A DNA stretch of 39,401 bases from a virus: positions 1-39,401 of the IMG/VR virus record IMGVR_UViG_3300050821_003793; one strand, 5' to 3'. Shown here piece by piece: positions 8,237 to 17,655 of this stretch (the first letter of the stretch is position 1; each line of letters starts with the position of its first letter). The position numbers and the translations under genes were made by a program. The notes beneath the pieces were generated by a model. That model worked only from the letters and a program-made list of their open reading frames with translations. It was not told the origin of the DNA and made no database searches.

Positions 8237-8653
8237 TTACTGGTTGTTAAGGATAATTGTAATAACTGCTGTAGCTGTTGAAGATAAAGCAGTAAGTAAC
8301 GCAATTTTAAGTTTTGTACTTGAATTACAACATTTCTTATTTCTAGCCAATTCTTCTTCTAGTCTTTTATTATGGAAAGCTTCTCTTATAGAAGCTGAAA
8401 CTACTTTACGTATAACTTCCTGAACTTCTGGATCATTAACATCCAAAACAATATTGCGTTCTTCTTCGTTAACTGGCGTAAATACTTCATCTATTTCCTT
8501 AACTTCTGGTCTATTAGCACCCCAAACTGGACTCTTTGGTTCTCCCTCACGAATTTCTTTTAACTTTTTGCCTTCATTAACATCAAATTCCAAACCTATT
8601 TCCAAAGCAGAACAGCTATAAGACATTAATAACAAGAAAAGTAACTTCTTCAC
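8237..8653 (-). CDS. exported protein with C-terminal membrane helix
   Basis: 138 aa with a GTG start at 8653 preceded by AGGAGG. Residues 1-17 are a signal peptide (MKKLLFLLLMSYSCSA). The middle is charged and helical (RKVVSASIREAFHNKRLEEE), followed by a CC pair and a C-terminal membrane helix (LKIALLTALSSTATAVITII). A signal plus C-terminal anchor and a helical periplasmic span recalls a one-component spanin, but there is no lipobox. Function unproven. Confidence 0.68.
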   Translation of the reverse strand: MKKLLFLLLMSYSCSALEIGLEFDVNEGKKLKEIREGEPKSPVWGANRPEVKEIDEVFTPVNEEERNIVLDVNDPEVQEVIRKVVSASIREAFHNKRLEEELARNKKCCNSSTKLKIALLTALSSTATAVITIILNNQ

Positions 8654-8661
8654 GAGTCCTC

Positions 8662-9201
8662 CTAAAACTTAATGTATTCTAGAACTATATAACACACATT
8701 ATAATTTGACCTATCTATCCCAGTAGTAATAGTAACCTGAGTAGCAGTTACATCAACTTTTATATTTTCATTTAAAGTAGGTGATGCATAAGGCAATGGT
8801 ATATATAATCTATTAACTGTATCAGATGCAACTCCATATATTCTTGTAAAGGTAAATGGAGAGGGGTTGGTTATACCTATATTATGATTAACTGACTTAA
8901 CAGCTGCGGGTAATGCACCAAAGTTAATTGTTGTTCTAAACACTGGTCTCTGTATAGCCTTGGCTACAGTTGAAGAATTATTGGCTGGGTTAGGAAACCA
9001 CTGATTACCATTAACTGTTTCAAACTGATTAGTATATTGTCCTATTTCAGCCACATTTAGAACGTTAGACATCAAGTTAAGGTTCTGATACATCCGTAGA
9101 AAAAACTCTTTTAAAACTGGATCAAGATCCTGGGGTATCTGGGACGGATCCCATATATTAGTTGTAGGAGTTTTTGCACCATATTGACCTGATACTGCCA
9201 T
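8662..9201 (-). CDS. structural protein after the tail hub
   Basis: 179 aa using the ATG at 9201, which has GGAG upstream and follows the tail-hub stop by one base. An upstream in-frame start at 9264 would overlap that gene by 62 nt and is less likely. The N-terminus has a helical pattern (DLDPVLKEFFLRMYQNLNLM) and the rest is beta-rich (AVKSVNHNIGI, VDVTATQVTITTG). The pattern resembles small tail proteins that follow the hub in marine podoviruses. Confidence 0.72.
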   Translation of the reverse strand: MAVSGQYGAKTPTTNIWDPSQIPQDLDPVLKEFFLRMYQNLNLMSNVLNVAEIGQYTNQFETVNGNQWFPNPANNSSTVAKAIQRPVFRTTINFGALPAAVKSVNHNIGITNPSPFTFTRIYGVASDTVNRLYIPLPYASPTLNENIKVDVTATQVTITTGIDRSNYNVCYIVLEYIKF

Positions 9202-9202
9202 A

Positions 9203-11566
9203 TTACTCCAATCTTTGTGATGTTGGTGAGGTGTATAATATGAACGAGTGCAGCTGGAAATCACTTAATGATATAGCAGGTTGAACCATCTGCTCTGCTG
9301 TAAAGTACATAGCCAATTGAATAGATTCACCTACTGTCTGGAAGTAAACAGGGTGCCATAGAATATCTTGAACCGTCTCCAATAGGTAAAGTGCGTAAGG
9401 TGAAGTTTCCAATACTCCGGTTCCTAGTAAACAACCTGTAGCATCTGCTTGCTCAAGCATTGATAAACTTGAAGATGATGGATAATAATCAACTGTTATT
9501 GCACCACCAGAAGTTCTTGTAACTGCAAAATCTACTTTATATAGATATACACTTCTATCTTTTGAGAAATATGGGTTTATCCACTTTGTCTCTAATTGAA
9601 CATTAGATACACGGGTTCCCGTACCACCACCAAGATACATACCTGCAAGAAGAGCTCCTTCAGTATTTATTGTTATATTGTCTTTATCTAACACTGTATA
9701 AACAGGGAATATAGTACCATTCATAAATGCTTCAGTAGGATCATCAGCAATTATGTTTTCTGTTAGTATGTAATCTGTTTCGTCTAAGTTGGTTGGGTTA
9801 GCAGTAAAGTTGTGGTCTATAATAGTTAAAATTAATATTCCAGTACCATCGTAGGTTATATTGGTTATTTGCATTGCAGGAGCATTCCTAGCAACATCTG
9901 GAGCAACTATAACTACAAAACCTTCTGGGGTTCCAGCAAGAATTTGTCTCTTATTTGCTTGAGCTATATTATCGTTCCAAGCAAATGTAGCTTCTGCCCA
10001 AGTTAAAGGGAAAGAACTGGCCCAAGTCATATCTTGAGTCTGTTCAAAATAACCAAATGTAGTATAGCAATCATCAAAGAGGGCCCATGATCCAGTCTTA
10101 TAGTTATAAACTAAGATTTGGTTTGCCCAGTTTTGATCATCTGTTAAAGAAGTATCTTCAAATACCCAGTAAACAAGTTCTGTAAAATAATCTCTTATAC
10201 CAGATATTCTCAATGTGGCATTATCTGAAGTTTTGAAATCGTTAAATATTTCGTCTGGTATTTTTTGGTCTATCCGGCTCACGTTTGAGCCATTGCAACT
10301 ATGAATTCCGGTATTTCCAGTTACAAGTAACTCTTTATCGAAAGGCACTAAACTAAATGTACCTTGGGATCCTAGTTCATTATTAAGTTTTTGCCACACA
10401 AAAGGTAAGACTTCGTTACCTGTATAAGCAAGTTCCCAAGTGGATCTTTCAAAGTAAACTATTAATCTGTCTTTTATGAAACCTGCACTTATAATTTGTT
10501 CATCTGTAGCAGCATCTATGAATCCTCCACCTGCTGCCGCACTTCCTGTAGAATCTACATTATTTTGTTCGTACCATGCATTTCTTGCTAATGGAGAACC
10601 ATTAAATGAATATCTACATCTTTGAGGGTAAGCAGTGGCCGTACCATTACCAGTTGTAGCAGAGTTGTTATTTTCAACGGTACTAAGCAGAACCAACCTA
10701 TCTTTAAATGGAAGTATAATTAATGCTGTTTGTACAAATGGAGTCTGTTCACGCACGCCACCATTACCAGGTAGAAAGAATATTCCATTTACTGAGGAAC
10801 CTAACATGGCTACCCATGTATTTGCAGGAGTCATGTACCATATTGGATCATCAGTAGCTGCTGGAGCACCTGCACCTAAAGTGAAATTAAAATTAGAAAC
10901 ATATAAAACAACTGTACCCGATACACTTTGCCAGTTGGTTGCCCAGAAGTATTTAGTATTATCACCGTGCCAAATGGCTGTACCTGACCTTGCCCATCCT
11001 GCTGAATATACATAAGCAAATTGTTGATCAAAGGCATAAGTAGGATGATTATTTATTGAACCTGTCTCATATTGTGTTATTCCCATTACAGGAAGAGCTG
11101 GATACCAGTAAACTGGAGCACCTGCTATTGCAGCTTGACCACCAGCGATTCTAAACTGGTAAACATTTGGAGCAACAGAATTTAATCTAACTGTTCCTAC
11201 AGCTGGACCACCTGGACCTTGATCAGTAGATAAAGTATCTGCGTTTCCAACTACTATAGGAACATTTATAACATTGAAGAAAATACCTGCTGCTGAAAAC
11301 ATAGATCCTTCATTAAGAACATTTCCTGGTAAGTTAGTAAATGCTAAATTACCTGCACCATCAGCAGTGCCTATTTGAACTCTTAAACGAGTTAAAGATT
11401 GATTACCTTCACCCATCCAAATAGAACCGAAACGTTTTCTAACTCTTCCACGGAATACATAACAATTCTGTAGTTCTGTAAAGGCGTCGTCTGGTATTAA
11501 AAAAGGTTTTAGATCTCTTTGTAAACCCGAATTAATAGGACCAACAAGAAAACGATCGAATGGCAT
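9203..11566 (-). CDS. tail nozzle / hub protein
   Basis: 787 aa, the largest protein in the genome. It begins MPFDRFLVGPINSGLQRDLK and has ELQNCYVFRGRVRKRFG at about residues 30-47, a typical start for P22 gp10/T7 gp12-like tail tube proteins. Repeated beta-propeller-type blocks follow (DRLVLLS, DRLIVYFERSTWELAY, KELLVTGNTGIHSCNG, NQILVYNYKTGSWALFD). It follows the adaptor gene and a small fibre gene, as expected for a tail nozzle. It probably forms the hexameric end of the tail that carries the fibres. Confidence 0.8.
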   Translation of the reverse strand: MPFDRFLVGPINSGLQRDLKPFLIPDDAFTELQNCYVFRGRVRKRFGSIWMGEGNQSLTRLRVQIGTADGAGNLAFTNLPGNVLNEGSMFSAAGIFFNVINVPIVVGNADTLSTDQGPGGPAVGTVRLNSVAPNVYQFRIAGGQAAIAGAPVYWYPALPVMGITQYETGSINNHPTYAFDQQFAYVYSAGWARSGTAIWHGDNTKYFWATNWQSVSGTVVLYVSNFNFTLGAGAPAATDDPIWYMTPANTWVAMLGSSVNGIFFLPGNGGVREQTPFVQTALIILPFKDRLVLLSTVENNNSATTGNGTATAYPQRCRYSFNGSPLARNAWYEQNNVDSTGSAAAGGGFIDAATDEQIISAGFIKDRLIVYFERSTWELAYTGNEVLPFVWQKLNNELGSQGTFSLVPFDKELLVTGNTGIHSCNGSNVSRIDQKIPDEIFNDFKTSDNATLRISGIRDYFTELVYWVFEDTSLTDDQNWANQILVYNYKTGSWALFDDCYTTFGYFEQTQDMTWASSFPLTWAEATFAWNDNIAQANKRQILAGTPEGFVVIVAPDVARNAPAMQITNITYDGTGILILTIIDHNFTANPTNLDETDYILTENIIADDPTEAFMNGTIFPVYTVLDKDNITINTEGALLAGMYLGGGTGTRVSNVQLETKWINPYFSKDRSVYLYKVDFAVTRTSGGAITVDYYPSSSSLSMLEQADATGCLLGTGVLETSPYALYLLETVQDILWHPVYFQTVGESIQLAMYFTAEQMVQPAISLSDFQLHSFILYTSPTSQRLE

Positions 11567-11567
11567 G

Positions 11568-12242
11568 TTATACCCCTCTTCCAGTTACCATCCAATATAT
11601 AGCTACCCCGCCTAAATTAACTGCTACTGCTGCATTTATACGGGCAATATTTAATGTAAAAGTTGTATTATTGGCATCTAAATTAGCTGAAATAGTAGCA
11701 TTTAAAGCTGCTGCACCTACCTTGGATAAAGTAACTTGCACATTAGAAGGAATTCCTGCAAATGCTGGTATTCCTCCACCAACTGGATAAGTTACTGTAT
11801 TGTTACCTTCAATCCATAAAGGACCAGCATTAGTTTTATATCCCCATTTAGTTAATATTCCAGAAGGAGATAAATTCCATCCAGAAGCATTAATAGCAGG
11901 AGCAGATACTGTACTTAAAGATGAAGCTGTAAAAGGTATCTGAACTTGTGTAACTTGATTCTGCTTGTTTACAAATACTTCATTTTGAGGTGTTCCGCCA
12001 CCATAATTAAACAAACTAGAATAAAAAGCATTAGAGGTTCCAAACGTAGCAGTTGGAGGATTTCCTCCTGCTGTAAAAAATACATAATTGAATCCTGCAC
12101 CAGGCACCAAGTTTATCCCAGAACTATTGTTAACACCTGGAATACCACCCAAGGCACCTAATACCAAGAAATTGCCATTAATATCAGCTTGTGACTGTGA
12201 TAAACGGTCCGCTGCTAACGGTATATTATATTGATATGGCAT
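11568..12242 (-). CDS. small tail fibre/appendage protein
   Basis: 224 aa. The N-terminus is MPYQYNIPLAADRLSQSQAD. The C-terminal part has GWNLSPSGILTKWGYK, then FAGIPSNVQVTLS, TTFTLNIARINA and YWMVTGRG. That pattern is common at the end of phage tail fibres, where a small beta domain precedes a tip. Placed between the adaptor and the tail hub. Probably a short appendage. Confidence 0.74.
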   Translation of the reverse strand: MPYQYNIPLAADRLSQSQADINGNFLVLGALGGIPGVNNSSGINLVPGAGFNYVFFTAGGNPPTATFGTSNAFYSSLFNYGGGTPQNEVFVNKQNQVTQVQIPFTASSLSTVSAPAINASGWNLSPSGILTKWGYKTNAGPLWIEGNNTVTYPVGGGIPAFAGIPSNVQVTLSKVGAAALNATISANLDANNTTFTLNIARINAAVAVNLGGVAIYWMVTGRGV

Positions 12243-12252
12243 CTACTCTCCT

Positions 12253-13371
12253 TTATAATAATCCACTTCCAAAACCCCATGTCCAATTACCGGAACCATT
12301 ATTATTTTCGGTATATATGGTAGCTGTGCGCTCACCTGTATATTGAACTATAGTTCTACGATTACATAACCTTTGTTGTTCCTTGAATTCAGGCATAATC
12401 AATGTAACTGAATCAAGATCCATTTTGTCCTGTAGTACTTTGATTGCTGCACCATAAGCAATGTATTGCCAGTACTCTTCCAATTCTGGTATATCTCCAG
12501 CAGCCAATAGGGCAGTTGGCCTTGCATAAACTTCTATATTGATTGCATAAGATTGATCCGGTACCGGTCTAACTGTGAATTGGTTGTTATGATATAAAAG
12601 TGACTGTGGCAATGCATACTGCTGAGGAACTGTTTGGCTATTTATTGGTGTACCTGCAACAGTTGCTAGTGGAAAATTAATAGTAAAGACACCAGTAAGG
12701 TAATTTATATTGTTATTTGGATCCACTATTGTTGGTGGGTTTACTAATGCATCTCTATAAGCAGCTGTATTTGGATCGTATAGATTACCCATGTTTAGTT
12801 TGTAACCTGTACCGGCATCTACTATAGGAATATCCTGTAGAGCCATACCTTGTTCCTGTCCAACTCCTGCTGTTCCAATAGCAGTAAATAGAACATTTCT
12901 TTGCAATAGACCTATATTTTGTGTGAATCCTGGTGGAACTATTGCTTGTTGAGAATTTACAACCCCTACAAAAGGCCCAGCTGTTCCATTACCCGTTACA
13001 CCTATAGAGGCGATACTATTTATTATTGGATATATACCAAAGAATTGTTGTCTATCCTGTGAGTATAGGGCTGGAAATCCAGCAATAAATATGGGCTCAT
13101 GGACAGTTATATTTAAGTTCTGAAAGTTATATAAAACGTTATCTACTGCTCCGGCAAAGGCATTTATATTTGTATCATAAACATCTTGTCCAGGGTTGGT
13201 GTAGAACGTAAAAGGACGTCTAAGGTTAAATGTCCTTAGATGTTCAGGGAAATCATAAAGAATAAAGGTATTAATATAGTTATCAAGGTCAGCCTGTGAC
13301 AGTTGAGCAATGGAAGGTACCCGGGCTAACAGTCTAACCTTTCTTTCTATATCTGCAAGTGTTGCTGGCAT
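12253..13371 (-). CDS. head-to-tail adaptor protein
   Basis: 372 aa. The N-terminal helices (TLADIERKVRLLARVPS, then LDNYINTFILYDFPEHLR) and the C-terminal helix (GDIPELEEYWQYIAYGAAIK, then VLQDKMD) match the helical bundle of podovirus adaptors (P22 gp4/T7 gp11-like). A large beta insertion lies between them. It should form a ring under the portal and carry the tail nozzle. Position before the tail hub agrees. Confidence 0.75.
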   Translation of the reverse strand: MPATLADIERKVRLLARVPSIAQLSQADLDNYINTFILYDFPEHLRTFNLRRPFTFYTNPGQDVYDTNINAFAGAVDNVLYNFQNLNITVHEPIFIAGFPALYSQDRQQFFGIYPIINSIASIGVTGNGTAGPFVGVVNSQQAIVPPGFTQNIGLLQRNVLFTAIGTAGVGQEQGMALQDIPIVDAGTGYKLNMGNLYDPNTAAYRDALVNPPTIVDPNNNINYLTGVFTINFPLATVAGTPINSQTVPQQYALPQSLLYHNNQFTVRPVPDQSYAINIEVYARPTALLAAGDIPELEEYWQYIAYGAAIKVLQDKMDLDSVTLIMPEFKEQQRLCNRRTIVQYTGERTATIYTENNNGSGNWTWGFGSGLL

Positions 13372-13388
13372 ACTCTCTCCTAATCTTT

Positions 13389-13766
13389 TTATTCAACAGG
13401 TAACTGGTTTTGCACGGCTCCCGTGATCATGCTATTTAATTCCGCTATGGGTACGCTTTGACAATATTGTGCAGTTAGTGGCCAATTAATTGGTGCCGAA
13501 AACACTTCATAAAGTGATGTATCGATACTTATTAAATATGAGTTGGCATCAACTATTGTTATAGGTGCAAATTGCTGGTTAATTTGTTGCATTGTATAAC
13601 CAGGTGCCATATCAATTCTTATTATTAATCCATCAATGTAACCATGTGGTCCTGGATTAACTCCATCCAGGGAAGTAGTAACCAACGCTTGTGGGGCGTT
13701 GGTTATACTTAAAATAGTTCTCATCGCAGGAATAAAGACAGGAATTGGGAGGGCCAATATTGCCAT
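13389..13766 (-). CDS. FCCH-like beta domain structural protein
   Basis: 125 aa. The core (GPHGYIDGLIIRIDMAPGYT, then ITIVDANSYLISIDTSLY) matches the HGY-x-G...F/Y-x-I-D pattern of FCCH-like beta-barrel domains, often found in phage tail and head-completion proteins. Between the head-completion-type protein and the adaptor. Probably part of the neck. Confidence 0.7.
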   Translation of the reverse strand: MAILALPIPVFIPAMRTILSITNAPQALVTTSLDGVNPGPHGYIDGLIIRIDMAPGYTMQQINQQFAPITIVDANSYLISIDTSLYEVFSAPINWPLTAQYCQSVPIAELNSMITGAVQNQLPVE

Positions 13767-13775
13767 ATTTCTATC

Positions 13776-14240
13776 CTACATAGGTAAGTGAAGTCCTGTG
13801 TTAGCTGATGAAACTCTTTCTACTGCTACGATTCCTGATGTTGGAGTCAAATCATCAATGTCTACGAACTCCAGACTTTGGAAGCTCATACGTCTAACTT
13901 TTCTGCATGCTCTCATAATTGCGGCATCGGGCTGAAATGAAGCCAAAGCTGTTCTTTCAGTCTTGATGTATTCATATTCTGGATACCAACAATTCTTATT
14001 AAGATGTCGAGCCACACCCAATGGTATGGTATAGATCTGACCATCTACCAAGTCATAACGTTCAATTTCTTCACCTTTATAGGCTTTAAAGTTGAAACTT
14101 ACTGATCCACCTGGGCATTCATGGAAAATAAACTTACCCTTCACTAACTCACGATCTTTTTCTTTCATCTTCTGATACTCAGCGGCTGTTATCCCTTTTC
14201 TTACAGGTTTTGCCGGAGTTAAATTTTGCGCTACTGACAT
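13776..14240 (-). CDS. head-completion-type protein
   Basis: 154 aa. It has a basic helical N-terminus (AAEYQKMKEKDRELVKGKFI) and a compact centre with CPGGSVSFNFKAYKGEE, then IYTIPLGVARHLNKNCWYPE. I recall this pattern from small proteins next to the capsid genes of related uncultured podoviruses, but no function is known to me. A perfect 14-nt palindrome and a hairpin lie just upstream. Confidence 0.7.
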   Translation of the reverse strand: MSVAQNLTPAKPVRKGITAAEYQKMKEKDRELVKGKFIFHECPGGSVSFNFKAYKGEEIERYDLVDGQIYTIPLGVARHLNKNCWYPEYEYIKTERTALASFQPDAAIMRACRKVRRMSFQSLEFVDIDDLTPTSGIVAVERVSSANTGLHLPM

Positions 14241-14259
14241 ACTTTCCTTTCTTAAGAAA

Positions 14260-14289
14260 GCGGGAGAGGGGTCAAACTAACTCTCCCGC
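14260..14289 (-). terminator. hairpin between decoration and head-completion genes
   Basis: A 9-bp perfect stem (GCGGGAGAG/CTCTCCCGC) with a 12-nt loop. On the minus strand it is followed by TTTCTTAAG, giving a short T-tract. Right next to it is the perfect palindrome CTTTCTTAAGAAAG (14247-14260). Likely a partial terminator that lowers expression downstream of the capsid genes. Confidence 0.6.
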
Positions 14290-14306
14290 AATATGCATTT
14301 ACGTTA

Positions 14307-15506
14307 TTAGAGTCCACCTAATGTTGATTTACCAGCTACCCAGTAAACAACATCACCTGTTGCAACGTTACCAGCTGACCAAGCTAAGGCACCTGAAGGG
14401 CCTATGATTGGTGTACCTAATGCGTTTCCATTTCCACCATTACCAAGAATCATTCCCAAGAAACCAGTATTTATTGTGGCATCTGAGAAAACTCCAGTAT
14501 TTGTGTTATAGATTTGCTGACCGTTATACATAGGTGTTTGAGGCTGAAGCGACATTAGCGCTGTAGCAGAATCTTCACCTACAGGATCAACAATAGGGAA
14601 CGAACTTGGTTGCTGAGCTATAGTTGGCCATGTGAATGCTGTGAATGCTGTAGTATTTATGTTTATTGTGAAATTGTAAGCATCAACAACAGTAAGAACA
14701 GTGGCTGTCATATAGTTATTTTCAGGGGTTGAGTTCAATTGAATCATTCCTGAAACAGCAGGGATATTAAATCTAATAGCCTGACCAGCTACATATCCAT
14801 GAGCAACTGAGGTAGAAACTTGAGCATTAACTGCTTGAGTTATATTAACTACCCATCTGCGTCTTGGATAATACAATCCATCTGTATTAACAAGTCTGTA
14901 GAACCCTGCACCACCAATTGCTCCAGGAGCATTAGCTAGCGGGTTAGAAGCTGTTAATAGTGTGAAGCTTGTATTTGCTGTAACTGCACCAACTACAAAA
15001 TCAATACCATTGATATCTGTTTGGGCCGTGTTGCTTAATCTAACAACTGAACCAACAATAACACCGGCTGTATTTCCTGTAGAAACAACTGGTCTTACTA
15101 CGTTAGTTGAAGCTGTAGTTGCAATTGCATTTCCAAGTAATGGTAATGCGCCTTGAGATTGTCCTGATGGATCATAAAGTGTGAAACCACCTGATACTAA
15201 TGTGTCACCATCAAGTACCTGAGAAGCTGCACCATAGTATTTAACAATACCTGTTCCTGGTGCCATACCTCTTTGCCAGTAGAATTCTACACCTACTGAA
15301 GCATTGGCTACACCATTGAAATAAGCACCTGTTGTACCAACTGTTCCATATCTTGTGTAGTTATACACTTTTACGAAGTCAGCATTAGAAGGTATTACAA
15401 TGATTTGGGCATTTGCTTGTGCAATAGAGGCAACACCTGGATTTGGGTTGGCTAGGTTTGTTGAGTTAGCAACAAAAGTTCCTTGGCTTAATATAGTTCC
15501 GTCCAT
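14307..15506 (-). CDS. capsid decoration-like protein
   Basis: 399 aa, Ala/Thr/Gly/Val-rich and beta-rich. It contains an FCCH-like unit around residues 230-290 (STSVAHGYVAGQAIRFNIP, then VVDAYNFTININTT). It directly follows the major capsid gene, with a good ribosome site (GGAGG). A second-most abundant head or decoration protein is the best inference. Confidence 0.7.
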   Translation of the reverse strand: MDGTILSQGTFVANSTNLANPNPGVASIAQANAQIIVIPSNADFVKVYNYTRYGTVGTTGAYFNGVANASVGVEFYWQRGMAPGTGIVKYYGAASQVLDGDTLVSGGFTLYDPSGQSQGALPLLGNAIATTASTNVVRPVVSTGNTAGVIVGSVVRLSNTAQTDINGIDFVVGAVTANTSFTLLTASNPLANAPGAIGGAGFYRLVNTDGLYYPRRRWVVNITQAVNAQVSTSVAHGYVAGQAIRFNIPAVSGMIQLNSTPENNYMTATVLTVVDAYNFTININTTAFTAFTWPTIAQQPSSFPIVDPVGEDSATALMSLQPQTPMYNGQQIYNTNTGVFSDATINTGFLGMILGNGGNGNALGTPIIGPSGALAWSAGNVATGDVVYWVAGKSTLGGL

Positions 15507-15515
15507 GTTACCTCC

Positions 15516-16460
15516 TTAAGCTTTTGTGCATCTTAGATTCAAGACCCAAAGATCGTTAGTGATTCTTGGAACTTGAGCGAATTTATAACCAACAGACGCA
15601 TTAAGAGCTAGAGGGCCATCATAGATTGGAGGTCTATATATAAAGGATGCAGAATATCCATCTTGTTCAATACATGCATAAGCTTCCATACCTACACAGA
15701 AGATATTGAATACGTTATTTCCCAATGACGAAGCATTCGGAGATACGCTGCCAATGCTTGAAAGCAAGAAGCGAAGGTTGGATATTGCGCCCCATTCTGA
15801 TCTTAGACCTTCTTGTACTGCGTATTGTGCCTTTGCAACGAAGCCGTCAACAGCTTCAAGGTTTCCGATAAGTTGAGTTGAAGTAAGAGCAAAGTACGCA
15901 TCCCTTATAGGTGATGTCGCAAATTTATCTTTACCTTCAATGTTATCCATGATTGTGTAGGCGTTGTTATTTGCCAAAGTAGCAATAATACCGTCTACGT
16001 CTGAACGTGTAATTTCTGTAGGAACGTCACCATTCACACCACCTGTACAGTTAATGAAAGCAGCTGTAGCAGCTAACATATCACGTGTAAGTTGATCTTC
16101 AGTTTGTCGCAGAGAGACACCAAGACGTGCCGCTGCTTCGTTTAGAACTGGATCCTGGTTTTGTAGGGTAACTTGTTCATTTAACTGAACGTATGTTCCA
16201 TAGAATGATATTTTTGCGTCGATATCCAAAGCAGTAAGGTTTTGAGCTGGAGGTGTAACCCCAGTATTTCCCAATGGAACCATAGCTGTATTTAATGGGT
16301 TGTATCTTCGCATCCTGAGCGTTGTTCCACCATTTCTTGGCATATTTTTCTTCATCGCTGGAATTTTATGGATGAAGTTAGGAACAGGCACAGAAAGTAA
16401 TTTATAACTGAAACTGGCCTGAATAGGCGCAGGTAGAGTCGATGTGGTTGTTATTGCCAT
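15516..16460 (-). CDS. major capsid protein (N4-gp56 family)
   Basis: 314 aa, HK97-fold capsid protein of the N4-gp56 type. The region around residues 39-80 (MPRNGGTTLRMRRYNPLNTA, then LTALDIDAKISFYGTYVQLN) and the following helix (EAAARLGVSLRQTEDQLTRD) fit the E-loop and spine of that family. The C-terminus is a typical P-domain strand set ending NDLWVLNLRCTKA. It has the strongest ribosome site in the window (AGGAGG, 7 nt from ATG). A 378-nt leader upstream holds a terminator, a promoter candidate and hairpins, fitting very high expression. Confidence 0.88.
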   Translation of the reverse strand: MAITTTSTLPAPIQASFSYKLLSVPVPNFIHKIPAMKKNMPRNGGTTLRMRRYNPLNTAMVPLGNTGVTPPAQNLTALDIDAKISFYGTYVQLNEQVTLQNQDPVLNEAAARLGVSLRQTEDQLTRDMLAATAAFINCTGGVNGDVPTEITRSDVDGIIATLANNNAYTIMDNIEGKDKFATSPIRDAYFALTSTQLIGNLEAVDGFVAKAQYAVQEGLRSEWGAISNLRFLLSSIGSVSPNASSLGNNVFNIFCVGMEAYACIEQDGYSASFIYRPPIYDGPLALNASVGYKFAQVPRITNDLWVLNLRCTKA

Positions 16461-16614
16461 ATCGATCCTCCTAAAGTTAATTAAATATATTAATTACCTT
16501 AAGGGGACGAGTCTTAAAACTGTGCTTTTTCGTCCTTTTTTTGTGAGGTGAACGACGTCTCGTTTTCGTTCGAATTTGTTGAGGGGAGCGACTCCTCGGG
16601 TTTCGCTACCACCA

Positions 16615-16643
16615 GATATACATATAATATTTATGTAAATCAA
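16615..16643 (-). promoter_or_regulatory. candidate sigma70-type promoter for the capsid gene
   Basis: On the minus strand: TTGATT (16643-16638), 17-nt spacer, TATATC (16620-16615). It lies just after the terminator and 155 nt before the capsid ATG. Spacing is ideal and the boxes are partial matches. Confidence 0.55.
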
Positions 16644-16647
16644 GAAA

Positions 16648-16672
16648 GCCTAAGGAAGAGTGTACCTTAGGC
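16648..16672 (-). terminator. intrinsic terminator after the scaffold gene
   Basis: An 8-bp perfect stem (GCCTAAGG/CCTTAGGC), 9-nt loop, followed on the minus strand by TTTCTTGATTT. It separates the upstream terminase-portal-scaffold unit from the capsid gene. Confidence 0.72.
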
Positions 16673-16838
16673 AATCAAAAAAGAAGAAAAATGGAGGCTT
16701 GAATTTTAGGCGGCGGCATGATTTTCAATGATAAACTATGAGATTTAGAAGAAAGATATGTATAAACATTAAAAAAAGGAGCTCATACCGCCGTACAAAA
16801 AGAATATGTTAAGATACTAATACGTTAAATATTTAAAA

Positions 16839-17642
16839 TCAATATCCTCGTCTAGCATCATTCATTTCCTTCAATAACTGTGTTCTCAATTCATCAGTTA
16901 AGCCTTGTGAGAAAGCATTAGCTGCTGATAAAGGACTTTCACCTTTTTGAGGATTTATGCTGACAGATGGTTTGGGCTTGGTAGCATTTTTCTGAATCCT
17001 TTGAATATCTTCCCTATACATTTCTTTAGGTTGAATATTCATATTCTTTATCATTGTATAGGCAGTTATACCACCAGCATAAAGATCAGGGTTATTATCC
17101 AATAATCTTGTTACTTCTGGTTGTAGAACACTTAACATTTCTAAAGTATCTGGATTAACTACTGCTTCAAAATCAGGATATTTATTTTTAAGTCTAAGTC
17201 GGGCCGACTCGGCATGATTCTGTCTTTGACTGGACAGTATCTGTTCTTCAAGTTGTCTAATCTTTTGACCGTAGGCCTTCATCTTCTTAGCAGGCACATA
17301 TGATTCATCATCAAGGTCTATGTCTAAATCAAGATCTTCCTGTATAACTTGTTTTTGTTGTGATTGTTGCATTTGAAGTAAACGTAATGCATCATCACGT
17401 TCCTTCTCAGCTCTTTCTCTAGCTAACCTTAGATCTCTCCAGCTTTTAACTGTTTCAGGGCTAAACTGAGGCGCTTCAGGCGCGCTTTCCTCAACTTGAG
17501 GCGCTTCTTGCTCTGGCTGCATTAATTGCTGAGGCGCTTTTGGCGCGGTTTTTTCTACTGGCGCTACATCGGGCATTGGAGGATTGTCTGGTGGAAACTC
17601 TCTAGCAATTTCTGGGTGTACTTCATATTTTTCATCTATCAT
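16839..17642 (-). CDS. scaffolding protein
   Basis: 267 aa, directly before the major capsid gene. Residues 20-65 are Pro/Ala/Glu/Gln-rich (repeats of EAPQ and APQ). A long charged helix follows (85-150, RLARERAEKERDDALRLL and KIRQLEEQILSSQ). The tail ends in helix-turn-helix-like basic segments (LRTQLLKEMNDARRGY). This is the usual make-up of podovirus capsid assembly scaffolds, which are lost from the mature head. Three copies of TGAGGCGCTT lie in the Pro-rich part. Confidence 0.78.
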   Translation of the reverse strand: MIDEKYEVHPEIAREFPPDNPPMPDVAPVEKTAPKAPQQLMQPEQEAPQVEESAPEAPQFSPETVKSWRDLRLARERAEKERDDALRLLQMQQSQQKQVIQEDLDLDIDLDDESYVPAKKMKAYGQKIRQLEEQILSSQRQNHAESARLRLKNKYPDFEAVVNPDTLEMLSVLQPEVTRLLDNNPDLYAGGITAYTMIKNMNIQPKEMYREDIQRIQKNATKPKPSVSINPQKGESPLSAANAFSQGLTDELRTQLLKEMNDARRGY

Positions 17643-17655
17643 ACTGTTCCTTTTT

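Larger units (their letters stand above)
16461..16838 (-). promoter_or_regulatory. non-coding leader of the major capsid gene
   Basis: A 378-bp gene-free stretch between scaffold and capsid genes. On the minus strand it holds, in order, a long-range 10-bp stem (16783-16792 with 16712-16721, one G-U pair), a terminator (16648-16672), a promoter candidate (16615-16643), and an AT-only inverted repeat (around 16470-16490) just before the capsid ribosome site. No protein is visible in it. Confidence 0.7.

Noticed and set aside
10635-11015. 126-aa plus-strand reading frame
   Set aside because: Antisense to the tail hub gene, with no ribosome site and an unnatural composition.
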